Assembly: GCA_947630765.1 (NCBI GenBank)
Contig: CANRIX010000003.1
Coordinates: 1 to 64,000 of the forward strand
Direction of reading: 5' to 3'
DNA: 64,000 nucleotides
DNA from: an uncultured Clostridia bacterium
GTDB lineage: Bacteria; Bacillota; Clostridia; Oscillospirales; CAG-382
Below are positions 15,872 to 24,190 of this stretch, piece after piece; within the stretch, counting starts at the first letter, position 1; every line of letters starts with the position of its first letter. A model generated the notes under the pieces. It was not told the origin of the DNA. It was given only the letters and a program-made list of their open reading frames with translations, and ran no database searches. The position numbers were made by a program, and so were the translations under genes.

Positions 15872-16567
15872 ATGTCAAAGCGCCTTCGCGCCCTGTCCGC
15901 CCTGCTTCTGTGCTTCGCGCTGCTGCTCGCGTCCTGCGGTGAAAAATGGGAGCCGACTGAGCTCGGTTTCCGCAATGAAACGACCGGCGTCGAATACGTC
16001 GCCTGCAACGTCATCGCGGTCAAGCCGATCGTCCGGGCAAGTTCCGAGCCATACTGCGAAGTGGACGGTGTGCCGTACTACGCGATCCGCGACGAAGAGC
16101 CGGAACAGTTCCTGTGCGATTACGACGAAAAGAGCCAAAGCAGCATCGTCTACCGCAGCAAGGATCTGCCGGACGTCACGATCGAAAACTTCAACGCCAT
16201 CGCCGCGTGGCTGATGCTCGACGGTGCCATGCCGCTGATGGTCGCGCAGCTGTACGCGGACGACGAATACCTCGCCGAGGAACTGCGCGGACAGAACCCC
16301 TCGCAGGACACGGCGCTGGTCCGCCTAATCACGGACGCGCTGGTCAACGGACAAGCGCGGAACGTCCCGCAGGACACCTATTCCGACGACGACCTCTACT
16401 ATTTCCGCCTGCTAAGCGCCGATTACCCCGGACTGTACTACAGCGTCTGCTTCTTCGGGGATATCTACGGGCGCTACTATGTGCAGGACATGGCGACCTT
16501 CCGCATCGCGGACGCCCCGCCGGAAATCGTCGCGTGGATCGTCGGAGCGAACGGAGATGCGATATGA
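15872..16567 (+). CDS. uncharacterised lipoprotein A
   Basis: A 231-residue predicted lipoprotein: basic N-terminus, hydrophobic core and lipobox LASC with the modified Cys near residue 21. The mature part has no recognised domain; it is rich in Tyr/Asp/Glu, without Cys clusters. AAAAGGAG precedes ATG 15872. Its last codons overlap the next lipoprotein gene by ATGA, which suggests coupled synthesis of the two. Its position between dCMP deaminase and rimI-tsaD gives no clear functional clue. Confidence 0.75.
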   Translation: MSKRLRALSALLLCFALLLASCGEKWEPTELGFRNETTGVEYVACNVIAVKPIVRASSEPYCEVDGVPYYAIRDEEPEQFLCDYDEKSQSSIVYRSKDLPDVTIENFNAIAAWLMLDGAMPLMVAQLYADDEYLAEELRGQNPSQDTALVRLITDALVNGQARNVPQDTYSDDDLYYFRLLSADYPGLYYSVCFFGDIYGRYYVQDMATFRIADAPPEIVAWIVGANGDAI

Positions 16568-16956
16568 AACGAAAAACCGTATGCCTGCTTCTGGCGCTGC
16601 TCGCGCTCCTGCCGGGTTGTCAGGCGAAATACTACCGGGAAACCTCCTCGGAGACGCTCTCCGTCGAGTCCCTGACGGATTCCGTCCCGCCGTTCGTGTT
16701 CGGGCAAAACGGATTCTACGACACCGCTTCGGACGCAGAGTATCTGCCCGTGCCGAAGGTGGAAGCGAAGGAACGGGGCGAGGAATACTTCTCCGACGGT
16801 GAAAAGACGCTCTACCGGGTGGAAGGGCTGCACGAAAGCTACTTCCTCATGGACGACGAAGGGGTCGTCTATAAGAACGCCTCCCTGCCGTGGATGGTCG
16901 AACCGGGCGAGGACGGCTGGGAAGACGACTATCCCGCCCTGACCTATGTCGGTTGA
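16564..16956 (+). CDS. uncharacterised small lipoprotein B
   Basis: A 130-residue predicted lipoprotein starting at the ATG that overlaps the previous stop (ATGA). The signal reads MKRKTVCLLLALLALLPGC, with the lipidated Cys at 19. The mature part is acidic and mostly beta-like, with no recognised family. The ORF track hides it inside a 280-codon frame starting at 16114. It overlaps rimI by 11 nt, so lipoprotein A, B and RimI are translationally linked. Confidence 0.75.
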   Translation: MKRKTVCLLLALLALLPGCQAKYYRETSSETLSVESLTDSVPPFVFGQNGFYDTASDAEYLPVPKVEAKERGEEYFSDGEKTLYRVEGLHESYFLMDDEGVVYKNASLPWMVEPGEDGWEDDYPALTYVG

Positions 16957-17383
16957 ACTATATCCGCTGACGGCGGAACGCGTGCCGGAGGCGGCGGAAG
17001 TCGAAAAAGCCTGCCTCGAAACCGCGTGGAGCGCCCGCCAGCTCGCGGAATTGCCCCCGGAAGCGGTCTATCTGACCGCCGTCGCGGACGGACGGGTCTG
17101 CGGGGTCGGGTGTATGTACTGCGTCGGCGGCGAAGCGGAGCTGCAGAACCTCGCGGTCCTGCCGGAGTACCGGCGGCGCGGGGTGGCGCAAGCCCTGCTC
17201 GAAAGGCTGTTCGACGAAGCGCGGAAACGGGGCTGTGCAAGCGTATTTTTGGAGGTCGACGGCGGCAATCTCGCCGCACGGGAACTCTACCGCAAAAACG
17301 GCTTCCGGCAGGTCGGCGTGCGGCGCGGATTCTACCGCGGACGGGACGCGCTGCTGCTTCGGAAAGGATTGGAAACACCTTGA
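16946..17383 (+). CDS. rimI: ribosomal protein alanine N-acetyltransferase-like GNAT
   Basis: A 145-residue GNAT acetyltransferase resembling RimI, which acetylates the N-terminal alanine of ribosomal protein S18 in characterised bacteria. Acetyl-CoA binding is indicated by LQNLAVLPEYRRRGVAQALL (about residues 70-90) and the C-terminal NLAARELYRKNGF. It overlaps tsaD by four bases. In Firmicutes rimI sits next to tsaD and tsaB, which supports the name. tsaB and tsaE are not in this window. Confidence 0.85.
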   Translation: MSVELYPLTAERVPEAAEVEKACLETAWSARQLAELPPEAVYLTAVADGRVCGVGCMYCVGGEAELQNLAVLPEYRRRGVAQALLERLFDEARKRGCASVFLEVDGGNLAARELYRKNGFRQVGVRRGFYRGRDALLLRKGLETP

Positions 17384-18399
17384 AACTACTCGGAATCGAA
17401 TCCTCCTGCGACGAAACCGCCGCGGCGGTCGTGGAGGACGGGCGGAAGCTGCTTTCCTCCGTCGTCGCGACGCAGGTGGAGATCCACGCCCTCTACGGCG
17501 GCGTGGTGCCGGAAATCGCCTCCCGCGCCCATACGGAAGCGCTCTGGGGCGTGACCGAGCAGGCGCTGTCGGAAGCGGGGCTGACCCTCGCGGAGATCGA
17601 CGCGGTCGCCGTCACCCATGCCCCCGGCCTGATCGGGGCGCTGCTGACCGGCGTATCCTTCGCGAAAGGGCTTGCGCTCGCGTCCGGCAAGCCGCTCGTC
17701 CCGGTGCACCACCTGCGCGGGCACGTCGCGGCGGTCTACCTGGTTTCCCCGGGGCTGGAGCCGCCGTTCGCGGCGCTTTGCGTGTCCGGCGGGAACACCG
17801 AACTGCTCGCGGTGGAGGGGTATACGTCCTACCGGCAGGTCGGCACGACGCGGGACGACGCGGCGGGCGAAGCGTTCGACAAGTGTGCGCGGGTGCTGGG
17901 GCTTCCCTATCCGGGCGGCGCCGCCATGGATAAGCTCGCGTCCGCGGGAAATGCGGACGCCTACCCGTTCCCGGAAGGAAACGTCAACGGCTGCCCGTTC
18001 GATTTCTCCTTCTCCGGGCTGAAGACCGCCGTCATCAACACGGTCCACACCGCGACCCAGCGCGGGCAGACGCTCGACGACGCCTTCCGCGCGGACATCG
18101 CCGCGTCCTTCACCAAGGCCGTCGTGCGGACGCTGACCGACCGGCTCGAACTGCTGTTGCAGAGCGAACCGACCCTGCGGGACGTGGTGCTCTGCGGCGG
18201 CGTGGCGGCGAACTCGCACCTGCGTTCCGCCTGCGCGGACCTCGCGTCCAAATACGGGCGGACGCTGCACCTGCCGCCGCTGAAGCTGTGCGGCGACAAC
18301 GCCGCGATGATCGCGTCGCAGGGGTACTACGAACTGCTCGCCGGGCATACCGCCGGCGCGACGCTCAACGCCCACGCGACCCTGTCGATCGGCGAATAA
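17380..18399 (+). CDS. tsaD: tRNA N6-adenosine threonylcarbamoyltransferase TsaD
   Basis: Catalytic subunit that transfers the threonylcarbamoyl group to A37 of ANN-decoding tRNAs. The 339 residues match the family. Signatures are GIESSCDETAAAVV at the N-terminus, VPEIASRAH, metal-site HHLRGH, nucleotide-binding CVSGGNTEL and CGGVAANSHLR. No ATG fits: the frame starts at TTG 17380, overlapping the rimI stop as TTGA with GGAAAGGA upstream, whereas the ORF-track start lies deep inside rimI. The rare start suggests translational coupling to rimI. Confidence 0.93.
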   Translation: MKLLGIESSCDETAAAVVEDGRKLLSSVVATQVEIHALYGGVVPEIASRAHTEALWGVTEQALSEAGLTLAEIDAVAVTHAPGLIGALLTGVSFAKGLALASGKPLVPVHHLRGHVAAVYLVSPGLEPPFAALCVSGGNTELLAVEGYTSYRQVGTTRDDAAGEAFDKCARVLGLPYPGGAAMDKLASAGNADAYPFPEGNVNGCPFDFSFSGLKTAVINTVHTATQRGQTLDDAFRADIAASFTKAVVRTLTDRLELLLQSEPTLRDVVLCGGVAANSHLRSACADLASKYGRTLHLPPLKLCGDNAAMIASQGYYELLAGHTAGATLNAHATLSIGE

Positions 18400-18415
18400 G
18401 GAGGAAAACGGACGG

Positions 18416-19222
18416 ATGGACGGCAATCTGCCCCGCTGGGCGAAGCGGGCGAAGGAACTGGACCTGCTGCGCGGACTCGCGGTGCTGCTGATGATCGCCG
18501 ACCACTTCTTTTTCGACCTTTGGGGGCTTCTGCCGGATCTTTTTTCGACCTATCCGAAACCTCTCGAAACGCTCGGGCGGTCCTACTGGAACTGGGAAGT
18601 CCGCGCCGTCGTGCGGCCGGTCGTGCTGTTCGTGTTCTTCGCGCTGACCGGGGTCTGCTGCTCCTTTTCGCGCAGCAATCTCGCACGTGGGGGCAAGCTG
18701 TTCGCGGTCGCGATGGTGCTGACCGGCGGGACCTTCGTCGTCGGAAAGCTGACCGATTCCCCGGACCTGACCATCGCTTGCGGCGTACTGCACTGCATCT
18801 CGATCGCCCTGCTGCTGGTCGGGCTCTGCGAAAAGCTCCGCATGAACAAATGGGTCTATCTCGCCGTCGGGCTTTCGCTTTGGGGGTTCGGCGTCGCCGT
18901 CGACCTGCTGGTCCAGCCGGGGCTGACGCCTTACGGCGCGGAGCCGCTGCTCCCGCTGCTGGTGAAGTCCTTCTTCGGGTTTGCGATGTGCGGGTCGGAC
19001 AGTTTCTCCTTCCCGCTGGTCTGCGGACAGATCTTCGTCGGGGTGTTCCTCGGAAAACAGTTCTACCCCGAACGGAAGTCCCTGCTCAAAAGCCCCTACC
19101 GCAACCACCCGCTGACCTTTCTCGGGCGGCACAGCCTGTGGGTCTATTTCGCCCACCAACTGCTCCTGCCGGTGCTGACGGCGGGGGTGCTGCTCGCGAT
19201 GGGGTACACGCTGGCCCTTTAA
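18416..19222 (+). CDS. DUF1624/heparan-alpha-glucosaminide acetyltransferase-like membrane protein
   Basis: A 268-residue multi-pass membrane protein of the DUF1624 type, related to heparan-alpha-glucosaminide N-acetyltransferases that carry acyl groups across membranes. Diagnostic features are the early ELDLLRGLAVLLMIADHFFFDL with its conserved His, about seven membrane segments and a late LGRHSLWVYFAHQ. The acceptor in bacteria is unknown, and surface glycan modification is a reasonable guess. GGAGG precedes ATG 18416, 16 nt after tsaD. Confidence 0.82.
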   Translation: MDGNLPRWAKRAKELDLLRGLAVLLMIADHFFFDLWGLLPDLFSTYPKPLETLGRSYWNWEVRAVVRPVVLFVFFALTGVCCSFSRSNLARGGKLFAVAMVLTGGTFVVGKLTDSPDLTIACGVLHCISIALLLVGLCEKLRMNKWVYLAVGLSLWGFGVAVDLLVQPGLTPYGAEPLLPLLVKSFFGFAMCGSDSFSFPLVCGQIFVGVFLGKQFYPERKSLLKSPYRNHPLTFLGRHSLWVYFAHQLLLPVLTAGVLLAMGYTLAL

Positions 19223-19247
19223 TTCTCTGTGAAAAGGTGATGCTTCC

Positions 19248-20855
19248 ATGGCGGAAAGCCTGTACGAACGCCTGGCGAACAACCGGGACAGTTCCTCCCC
19301 GGCGCTCTACTACGAAAACAAACGCATTTCCTACCCCGTTCTCCTGCACCGGGTGCGCCAAATGGCGGGCTGGCTCCGCCGCCTCGGCGTGAAAAAGGGG
19401 GACGTCGTGACGGTGTCCCTGCCGAACATTCCGGCGTGCGTCTACGCGCTGTACGCGCTGAACATGGTCGGGGCGGTGCAGAACATCATTCACCCGCTTT
19501 CCCCGGTTTCGGAGGTCATTCGCACCGCCGACGACACGGACAGCACGCTCGTCCTGCTGCTTTCGACGACCTATCGCGAGAATCGGGAGCTGTTCCGCGC
19601 AAGCAAGCGTCGGTTCGCCTTCGCGAACCCCATGTACGAGCATTCCCTGCATATGCGCCTGCTCTGCCGGCTGCAATACGGCGCCGTCCCGGAGAGCGAC
19701 CGAATCTTCGACCTCGACCGCTTCCGCCGGGAAGCGGAATGCACCGCATGCACCCCGCCGGACAGCGCCTCTCCGTCCGTCCTGTTGCATTCCGGCGGGA
19801 CGACCGGGTACCCGAAGACCATCGAACTGAGCGACGACGCGATCAATTCTCTCGTCGCGAAGGCCGACGACCTGCTGCCGAACGGCATGAAGAACCGTTC
19901 CATGCTCGCGGTCCTGCCCGCCTTCCACGGGTTCGGGCTGGGAATGGGGATCCACGCCCCGCTCTTCTGGGGGGAATCCTGCGCCCTGATGACCCGCTTC
20001 AGCCTCAAAAAGACCGTCCGCTGGATCAACGAGGGAAAGATCAACTTCATCATCGGCGTGCCGCTGCTCTATCAGAAGCTGATGAAGGAGCCGTCCTTCC
20101 TGAGCGCACGGCTGGACCGGCTGGAATGTGCGTTCATCGGCGGCGACAACGTCCCGCAAAGCCTGATCACGTCCTTCAACCGGCTCATGGAGGAGAAAGG
20201 CTCCCCCTGCCGGATGCTGGAGGGGTACGGGCTGACCGAAACCGTCACGGTCTGCACGGTCAATACGATCGCGAACTTCCGCGCTTCTTCCGTCGGGAAG
20301 CCGCTGCGCGGGATCGCGCTTTCGATCCGCGACGAGGACGAAAATCCCCTGCCGACCGGCGAAATCGGCGAAGTCTACGTCGCCGGGGACACACTGATGA
20401 ACGGCTATCGGAACGACCCGGAAGCGACCGCCCGTACCATCCGAACGCTCGACGGAAAAACGTGGATCCGCACCGGCGACCTCGGGTACCTCGACGAGGA
20501 CGGCTACCTGTTCCTCAAGGGGCGCAAGAAGCGGGTGTTCAAGGTCGCTGGGATCAACGTCTACCCCGCCGAGGTCGAACGCATCGCGACGGACCTGCAG
20601 GAGGACGTCTACGACGCCGCCTTCGTGCTGTTTGAAACGCCGAAACCCCATACGGTGCTGTTCCTGGTGCGGAACAAGCATTCCGAGCGGAGCGAGGAGG
20701 AAATTCGCTCCATCCTGCGTGCCCGGCTGGAGGAACGGCTGCTGAAGTACAGCCTGCCGCAGCGCATCGTCTTTCTCGACGACTTCCCCAAGACTGCGGT
20801 CGGAAAGACCGATCACAAGGCGTTCCGCGACGTCGGCGAGGAGGAGAACGCATGA
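19248..20855 (+). CDS. AMP-dependent (acyl-CoA synthetase-like) ligase
   Basis: A 535-residue adenylate-forming enzyme that should activate a carboxylic acid as acyl-AMP, probably to the CoA thioester. The nucleotide motif LLHSGGTTGYPK (near residue 180), YGLTET (near 325), TGDLGYLDEDGYLFLKGRKKR (about 410-430) and the C-terminal catalytic Lys in TAVGKTDHKAF are all intact. The substrate is not predictable; its neighbours (acyltransferase-like DUF1624, NAD kinase) fit lipid or surface-acyl chemistry. nadK overlaps its end by ATGA. Confidence 0.85.
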   Translation: MAESLYERLANNRDSSSPALYYENKRISYPVLLHRVRQMAGWLRRLGVKKGDVVTVSLPNIPACVYALYALNMVGAVQNIIHPLSPVSEVIRTADDTDSTLVLLLSTTYRENRELFRASKRRFAFANPMYEHSLHMRLLCRLQYGAVPESDRIFDLDRFRREAECTACTPPDSASPSVLLHSGGTTGYPKTIELSDDAINSLVAKADDLLPNGMKNRSMLAVLPAFHGFGLGMGIHAPLFWGESCALMTRFSLKKTVRWINEGKINFIIGVPLLYQKLMKEPSFLSARLDRLECAFIGGDNVPQSLITSFNRLMEEKGSPCRMLEGYGLTETVTVCTVNTIANFRASSVGKPLRGIALSIRDEDENPLPTGEIGEVYVAGDTLMNGYRNDPEATARTIRTLDGKTWIRTGDLGYLDEDGYLFLKGRKKRVFKVAGINVYPAEVERIATDLQEDVYDAAFVLFETPKPHTVLFLVRNKHSERSEEEIRSILRARLEERLLKYSLPQRIVFLDDFPKTAVGKTDHKAFRDVGEEENA

Positions 20856-21718
20856 AACTGCTGCTGCTGCCCCACCCGCTGCGGGCGGAAACCGTAGCGT
20901 TCTGCGCCGAATTGGCGGGATTCCTCAAGCGAAACGGGCACACCGCCTGCGCCCTGCCGGACGGGATCCAACCGCTGCGGCAGGCGGGCGCGGACCTGCC
21001 CGCGTTCGACGGGCAGGCGGACCTCGCGGCGGTCGCCGGCGGGGACGGCGCGGTGCTGCGGAGCGTGCGGGCGCTGCTCGCGTATGACCTGCCGGTCTGG
21101 GCGGTCAATTTCGGTCGCGTCGGCTACCTGACCGACTGCGAACCGGCGGACGCATTCGCGTCCTTCCGCAAACTGCTCGCCGGGGACTGCCTGATCGAGC
21201 GCCGCATCCTGCTGGAAGGCGAAGCGGAAAATCCCGGCGAACCGCCGCGCCGCTTCCTCGCGCTCAACGAGGCGGTCATTCACCGTTCGGCGCTCTCGCG
21301 GGCGCTCCGGCTGGAGCTCTCCGTCGATCAAAACCTGCTGCAGACCTTCCCGGCGGACGGTCTGATCGTCGCGACGCCGACCGGCTCGACGGCGTACAAC
21401 CTGTCCGCGGGCGGACCGATCCTGATGCCGGAATCCGGCAACCTCGTCGTGACCCCGGTCTGTCCGTACACCCTCAACAACCGCTCGCTGGTCGTGCCGG
21501 GGACGGACACGGTCGGCGTCCGCGTTTCCCTGCCCCCGCCGGAAGGCGGCGGGGAGGACGGGCTTCCCCTGCTGACCGCCGACGGCTGCGAAAAGCTGCC
21601 GCTGCGCGACGGGGCGCTCGTCACGGTGCGGCAGGCAGAAAAGACATTCCGTCTGGTCCGCACGTCCCGCGACAGCTTCTGCCGCACGCTTCAGCAAAAA
21701 CTCGCCAGAACCCTCTGA
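20852..21718 (+). CDS. nadK: NAD kinase
   Basis: A 288-residue ATP-NAD kinase forming NADP. The GGDG core reads VAGGDGAVLRS near residue 67, with Ala where Thr is usual. It is followed by NFGRVGYLTD and the substrate motif DGLIVATPTGSTAYNLSAGGPI near 170-190. ATG 20852 overlaps the ligase stop. It lies just upstream of nfnA-nfnB, whose product moves electrons between NADPH, NADH and ferredoxin, so NADP supply and NADP redox control are adjacent. Confidence 0.92.
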   Translation: MKLLLLPHPLRAETVAFCAELAGFLKRNGHTACALPDGIQPLRQAGADLPAFDGQADLAAVAGGDGAVLRSVRALLAYDLPVWAVNFGRVGYLTDCEPADAFASFRKLLAGDCLIERRILLEGEAENPGEPPRRFLALNEAVIHRSALSRALRLELSVDQNLLQTFPADGLIVATPTGSTAYNLSAGGPILMPESGNLVVTPVCPYTLNNRSLVVPGTDTVGVRVSLPPPEGGGEDGLPLLTADGCEKLPLRDGALVTVRQAEKTFRLVRTSRDSFCRTLQQKLARTL

Positions 21719-21756
21719 ACCAAGCCCTTCGGAAGTAAAGAAAGGATCAACCGTTT

Positions 21757-22608
21757 ATGTACCGCATCGTTTCCAAAACCCCCCTCAACCCCACCGTCAC
21801 CCGCATGGAGATCGAAGCCCCGTTCGTCGCCCGCAAGGCGAAGCCCGGGCAGTTCATCATCCTGCGCGTGGACGAAAACGGGGAACGCATTCCGCTGACC
21901 GTCGCCGGGTGCGACCGCGAAGCGGGGACCGTGGAGATCATCTTCCAGGTCGTCGGCGCGACCACCGAACTGCTCAACCGCAAGCAAGCGGGCGAATCCA
22001 TTCAGGATTTCGTCGGCCCGCTCGGCGTTCCGTCCAAGCTCGACGGACTGAAAAACGTCTGCATCGTCGGCGGCGGCGTCGGCTGCGCCATCGCCCTGCC
22101 GCTCGCCCGTGCGCTGCACGAAGCGGGCGCGAAGGTCACGTCCGTCATCGGCTTCCGAAGCAAGGACCTGCTGATTTTGGAGGACGACTTCCGCGCCGTT
22201 TCCGACCGGCTGTTCGTCATGACCGACGACGGTTCCTACGGCGAAAAAGGCAACGTCTGCGTCCCGCTGAACGACCTGTTCGCGCAAGGCGAGACCTTCG
22301 ACGAGATCATCGCGATCGGTCCGCTGATCATGATGAAATTCGTCGTCGAAGCCGCCCGACCGACCGGGATCCCCTGCACGGTCTCGATGAACCCGATCAT
22401 GATCGACGGCACCGGCATGTGCGGCGGCTGCCGCCTGACCCTGCACCGCGACGGCAAGCCGGTCACGAAGTTTGCCTGCGTAGACGGGCCGGACTTCAAC
22501 GGGTACGAGGTGGACTTCGACGAAGCGATGTCCCGCGGAACGATGTACCGGGAATTCGAGCAGGAAGCCCGCGAGCGGGTCTGCAACCTCTACCGCACCC
22601 AAGGCTGA
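21757..22608 (+). CDS. nfnA: NfnA-type ferredoxin:NADP oxidoreductase small subunit
   Basis: A 283-residue flavoprotein of the SudB/NfnA group, the NAD(H)-binding small subunit of the electron-bifurcating NADH-dependent ferredoxin:NADP oxidoreductase. An FAD-binding beta barrel occupies about residues 1-95, with PGQF and IPLTVAG. The nucleotide-binding fold starts at VCIVGGGVGCAIALP (about 107). The [2Fe-2S] region is GMCGGCRLT plus FACVDGPDFNG (about 225-255). It is followed after 22 nt by the large subunit. Plain glutamate synthase accessory function is less likely because no glutamate synthase large subunit is nearby. Confidence 0.87.
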   Translation: MYRIVSKTPLNPTVTRMEIEAPFVARKAKPGQFIILRVDENGERIPLTVAGCDREAGTVEIIFQVVGATTELLNRKQAGESIQDFVGPLGVPSKLDGLKNVCIVGGGVGCAIALPLARALHEAGAKVTSVIGFRSKDLLILEDDFRAVSDRLFVMTDDGSYGEKGNVCVPLNDLFAQGETFDEIIAIGPLIMMKFVVEAARPTGIPCTVSMNPIMIDGTGMCGGCRLTLHRDGKPVTKFACVDGPDFNGYEVDFDEAMSRGTMYREFEQEARERVCNLYRTQG

Positions 22609-22630
22609 AGCGCAAGAAAGGAAGAAACCC

Positions 22631-24052
22631 ATGTCTGTCAAACCGAATCTTTCCCCGAAAAAGAATCCGATGCCCTCGCAGCCGCCGGAGGTGCGCGCCC
22701 ACAACTTCCTGGAAGTCGCGACCGGCTACGACGAAGCGACCGCCGTCGACGAAGCGCTGCGGTGCCTGCATTGTAAAAATATGCCCTGCGTATCCGGCTG
22801 CCCGGTCAACGTGGAGATCCCGGCGTTCATCGAAAAGGTCAAGGAGGGCGACTTCGAGGGCGCCTACCAGATCATCAGCCGCACCTCCTCCCTGCCCGCC
22901 GTCTGCGGACGGGTCTGCCCGCAGGAAACGCAGTGCGAAGCGAAATGCGTTCGCGGGATAAAGGGCGAGCCGGTCGGGATCGGTCACCTGGAGCGGTTCG
23001 TCGCCGATTGGCACAACCTCCACAGCGATCAACCGGTCGAGCGTCCCGCCCCGAACGGGCATCAGGTCGCCGTCGTCGGTTCCGGCCCCGCGGGGCTGAC
23101 CTGCGCGGGGGACCTGGCGAAGAAGGGGTACGCCGTGACCGTCTTTGAAGCGCTGCACACCGCCGGCGGCGTGCTGGTCTACGGGATCCCGGAGTTCCGC
23201 CTGCCGAAGGAGATCGTCCGCAAGGAGGTCGAAAACCTCTCGGCGCTCGGCGTGGACGTGCAGACGAATATGGTCGTCGGCAAGACGCTGACCGTCGACG
23301 AGCTGTTTGAAATGGGCTTTGAAGCGGTGTTCATCGGCTCCGGCGCGGGACTGCCGAACTTCATGGGCATTCCGGGCGAAAGCCTGAAGGGCGTCTATTC
23401 CGCCAACGAATTCCTGACCCGCAGCAACCTGATGAAGGCCTACGAGGAGCACCCGGTCACGCCGATCCGCAAGGGCGGCAGGGTCGCCGTCGTCGGCGGC
23501 GGCAACGTCGCGATGGACGCGGCGCGGACGGCGCTCCGGCTGGGAGCGGAAAAGGTGTACATCGTCTACCGGCGTTCCATGGAGGAGCTTCCCGCCCGTC
23601 GGGAGGAGGTCGAGCACGCGGAAGAGGAAGGCATCGAGTTCCGCCTGCTCAATAACCCGGTCGAGGTGCTCGGCTACGAGAACCCGTCCGACCGCCGTGA
23701 CCCGAAAAACGGCTGCGTGACCGGGCTGAAATGTATCCGCATGGAGCTCGGCGAACCCGACGAGCGGGGTCGCCGCCGTCCCGTCCCGGTGCCGGGCAGC
23801 GAGTTCGTGCTGGACGTGGACACCGTCGTCATCGCCATCGGCACGTCCCCGAACCCGCTGATCAAGTCCACGACGGAGGGGCTTTCGGTCAATCCACGCG
23901 GGGGCATCATCGTCGAGGAAGCGACCGGCGCGACCACGCGGGAGGGCGTGTTCGCCGGCGGAGACGCGGTGACCGGCGCGGCGACCGTCATTTCCGCCAT
24001 GGGCGCGGGCAAGGTCGCGGCGAAAGCAATCGGCGAATTCCTCTCGAAATAA
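22631..24052 (+). CDS. nfnB: NfnB/GltD-type NADPH oxidoreductase large subunit
   Basis: A 473-residue partner of NfnA. An N-terminal iron-sulfur domain (about residues 30-130) holds two Cys clusters, CLHCKNMPCVSGCP and CGRVCPQETQCEAKC, expected to bind two [4Fe-4S] centres. The FAD site starts at VAVVGSGPAGLTCAGDLA (about 140) and the NADPH site at GRVAVVGGGNVAMDAARTA (about 285). The product is often auto-annotated gltA or glutamate synthase small chain, but pairing with nfnA favours NfnB. A terminator at 24067 closes the long unit. Confidence 0.87.
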   Translation: MSVKPNLSPKKNPMPSQPPEVRAHNFLEVATGYDEATAVDEALRCLHCKNMPCVSGCPVNVEIPAFIEKVKEGDFEGAYQIISRTSSLPAVCGRVCPQETQCEAKCVRGIKGEPVGIGHLERFVADWHNLHSDQPVERPAPNGHQVAVVGSGPAGLTCAGDLAKKGYAVTVFEALHTAGGVLVYGIPEFRLPKEIVRKEVENLSALGVDVQTNMVVGKTLTVDELFEMGFEAVFIGSGAGLPNFMGIPGESLKGVYSANEFLTRSNLMKAYEEHPVTPIRKGGRVAVVGGGNVAMDAARTALRLGAEKVYIVYRRSMEELPARREEVEHAEEEGIEFRLLNNPVEVLGYENPSDRRDPKNGCVTGLKCIRMELGEPDERGRRRPVPVPGSEFVLDVDTVVIAIGTSPNPLIKSTTEGLSVNPRGGIIVEEATGATTREGVFAGGDAVTGAATVISAMGAGKVAAKAIGEFLSK

Positions 24053-24066
24053 ACCTGATTTTGGCG

Positions 24067-24104
24067 TTCCGCCGGGGCTTTTGACGGCTCCGGCGGAAAA
24101 TTTT
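24067..24104 (+). terminator. terminator after nfnB
   Basis: Stem TTCCGCCGG / CCGGCGGAA with a partly paired loop, then AATTTTT and CCCCTTTTTT. Confidence 0.8.
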
Positions 24105-24137
24105 TCCCCTTTTTTAGAAAAAATCATTAGAAACCTA

Positions 24138-24166
24138 TTGACAATCACATGATTATGTGCTATTAT
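24138..24166 (+). promoter_or_regulatory. promoter of NatAB unit with palindrome in the spacer
   Basis: Perfect TTGACA (24138-24143), 17-nt spacer, TATTAT (24161-24166). The spacer contains the inverted repeat CACAT-GATT-ATGTG, so a repressor or MerR-like activator could bind between -35 and -10. Confidence 0.75.
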
Positions 24167-24190
24167 CGTATGCGAAGGGAGGCGCAGGGA

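Noticed and set aside
22631-24052. Glutamate synthase small subunit (gltD)
   Set aside because: No gltB large subunit is nearby and the gene is paired with an NfnA/SudB-type subunit, which favours the bifurcating Nfn complex.
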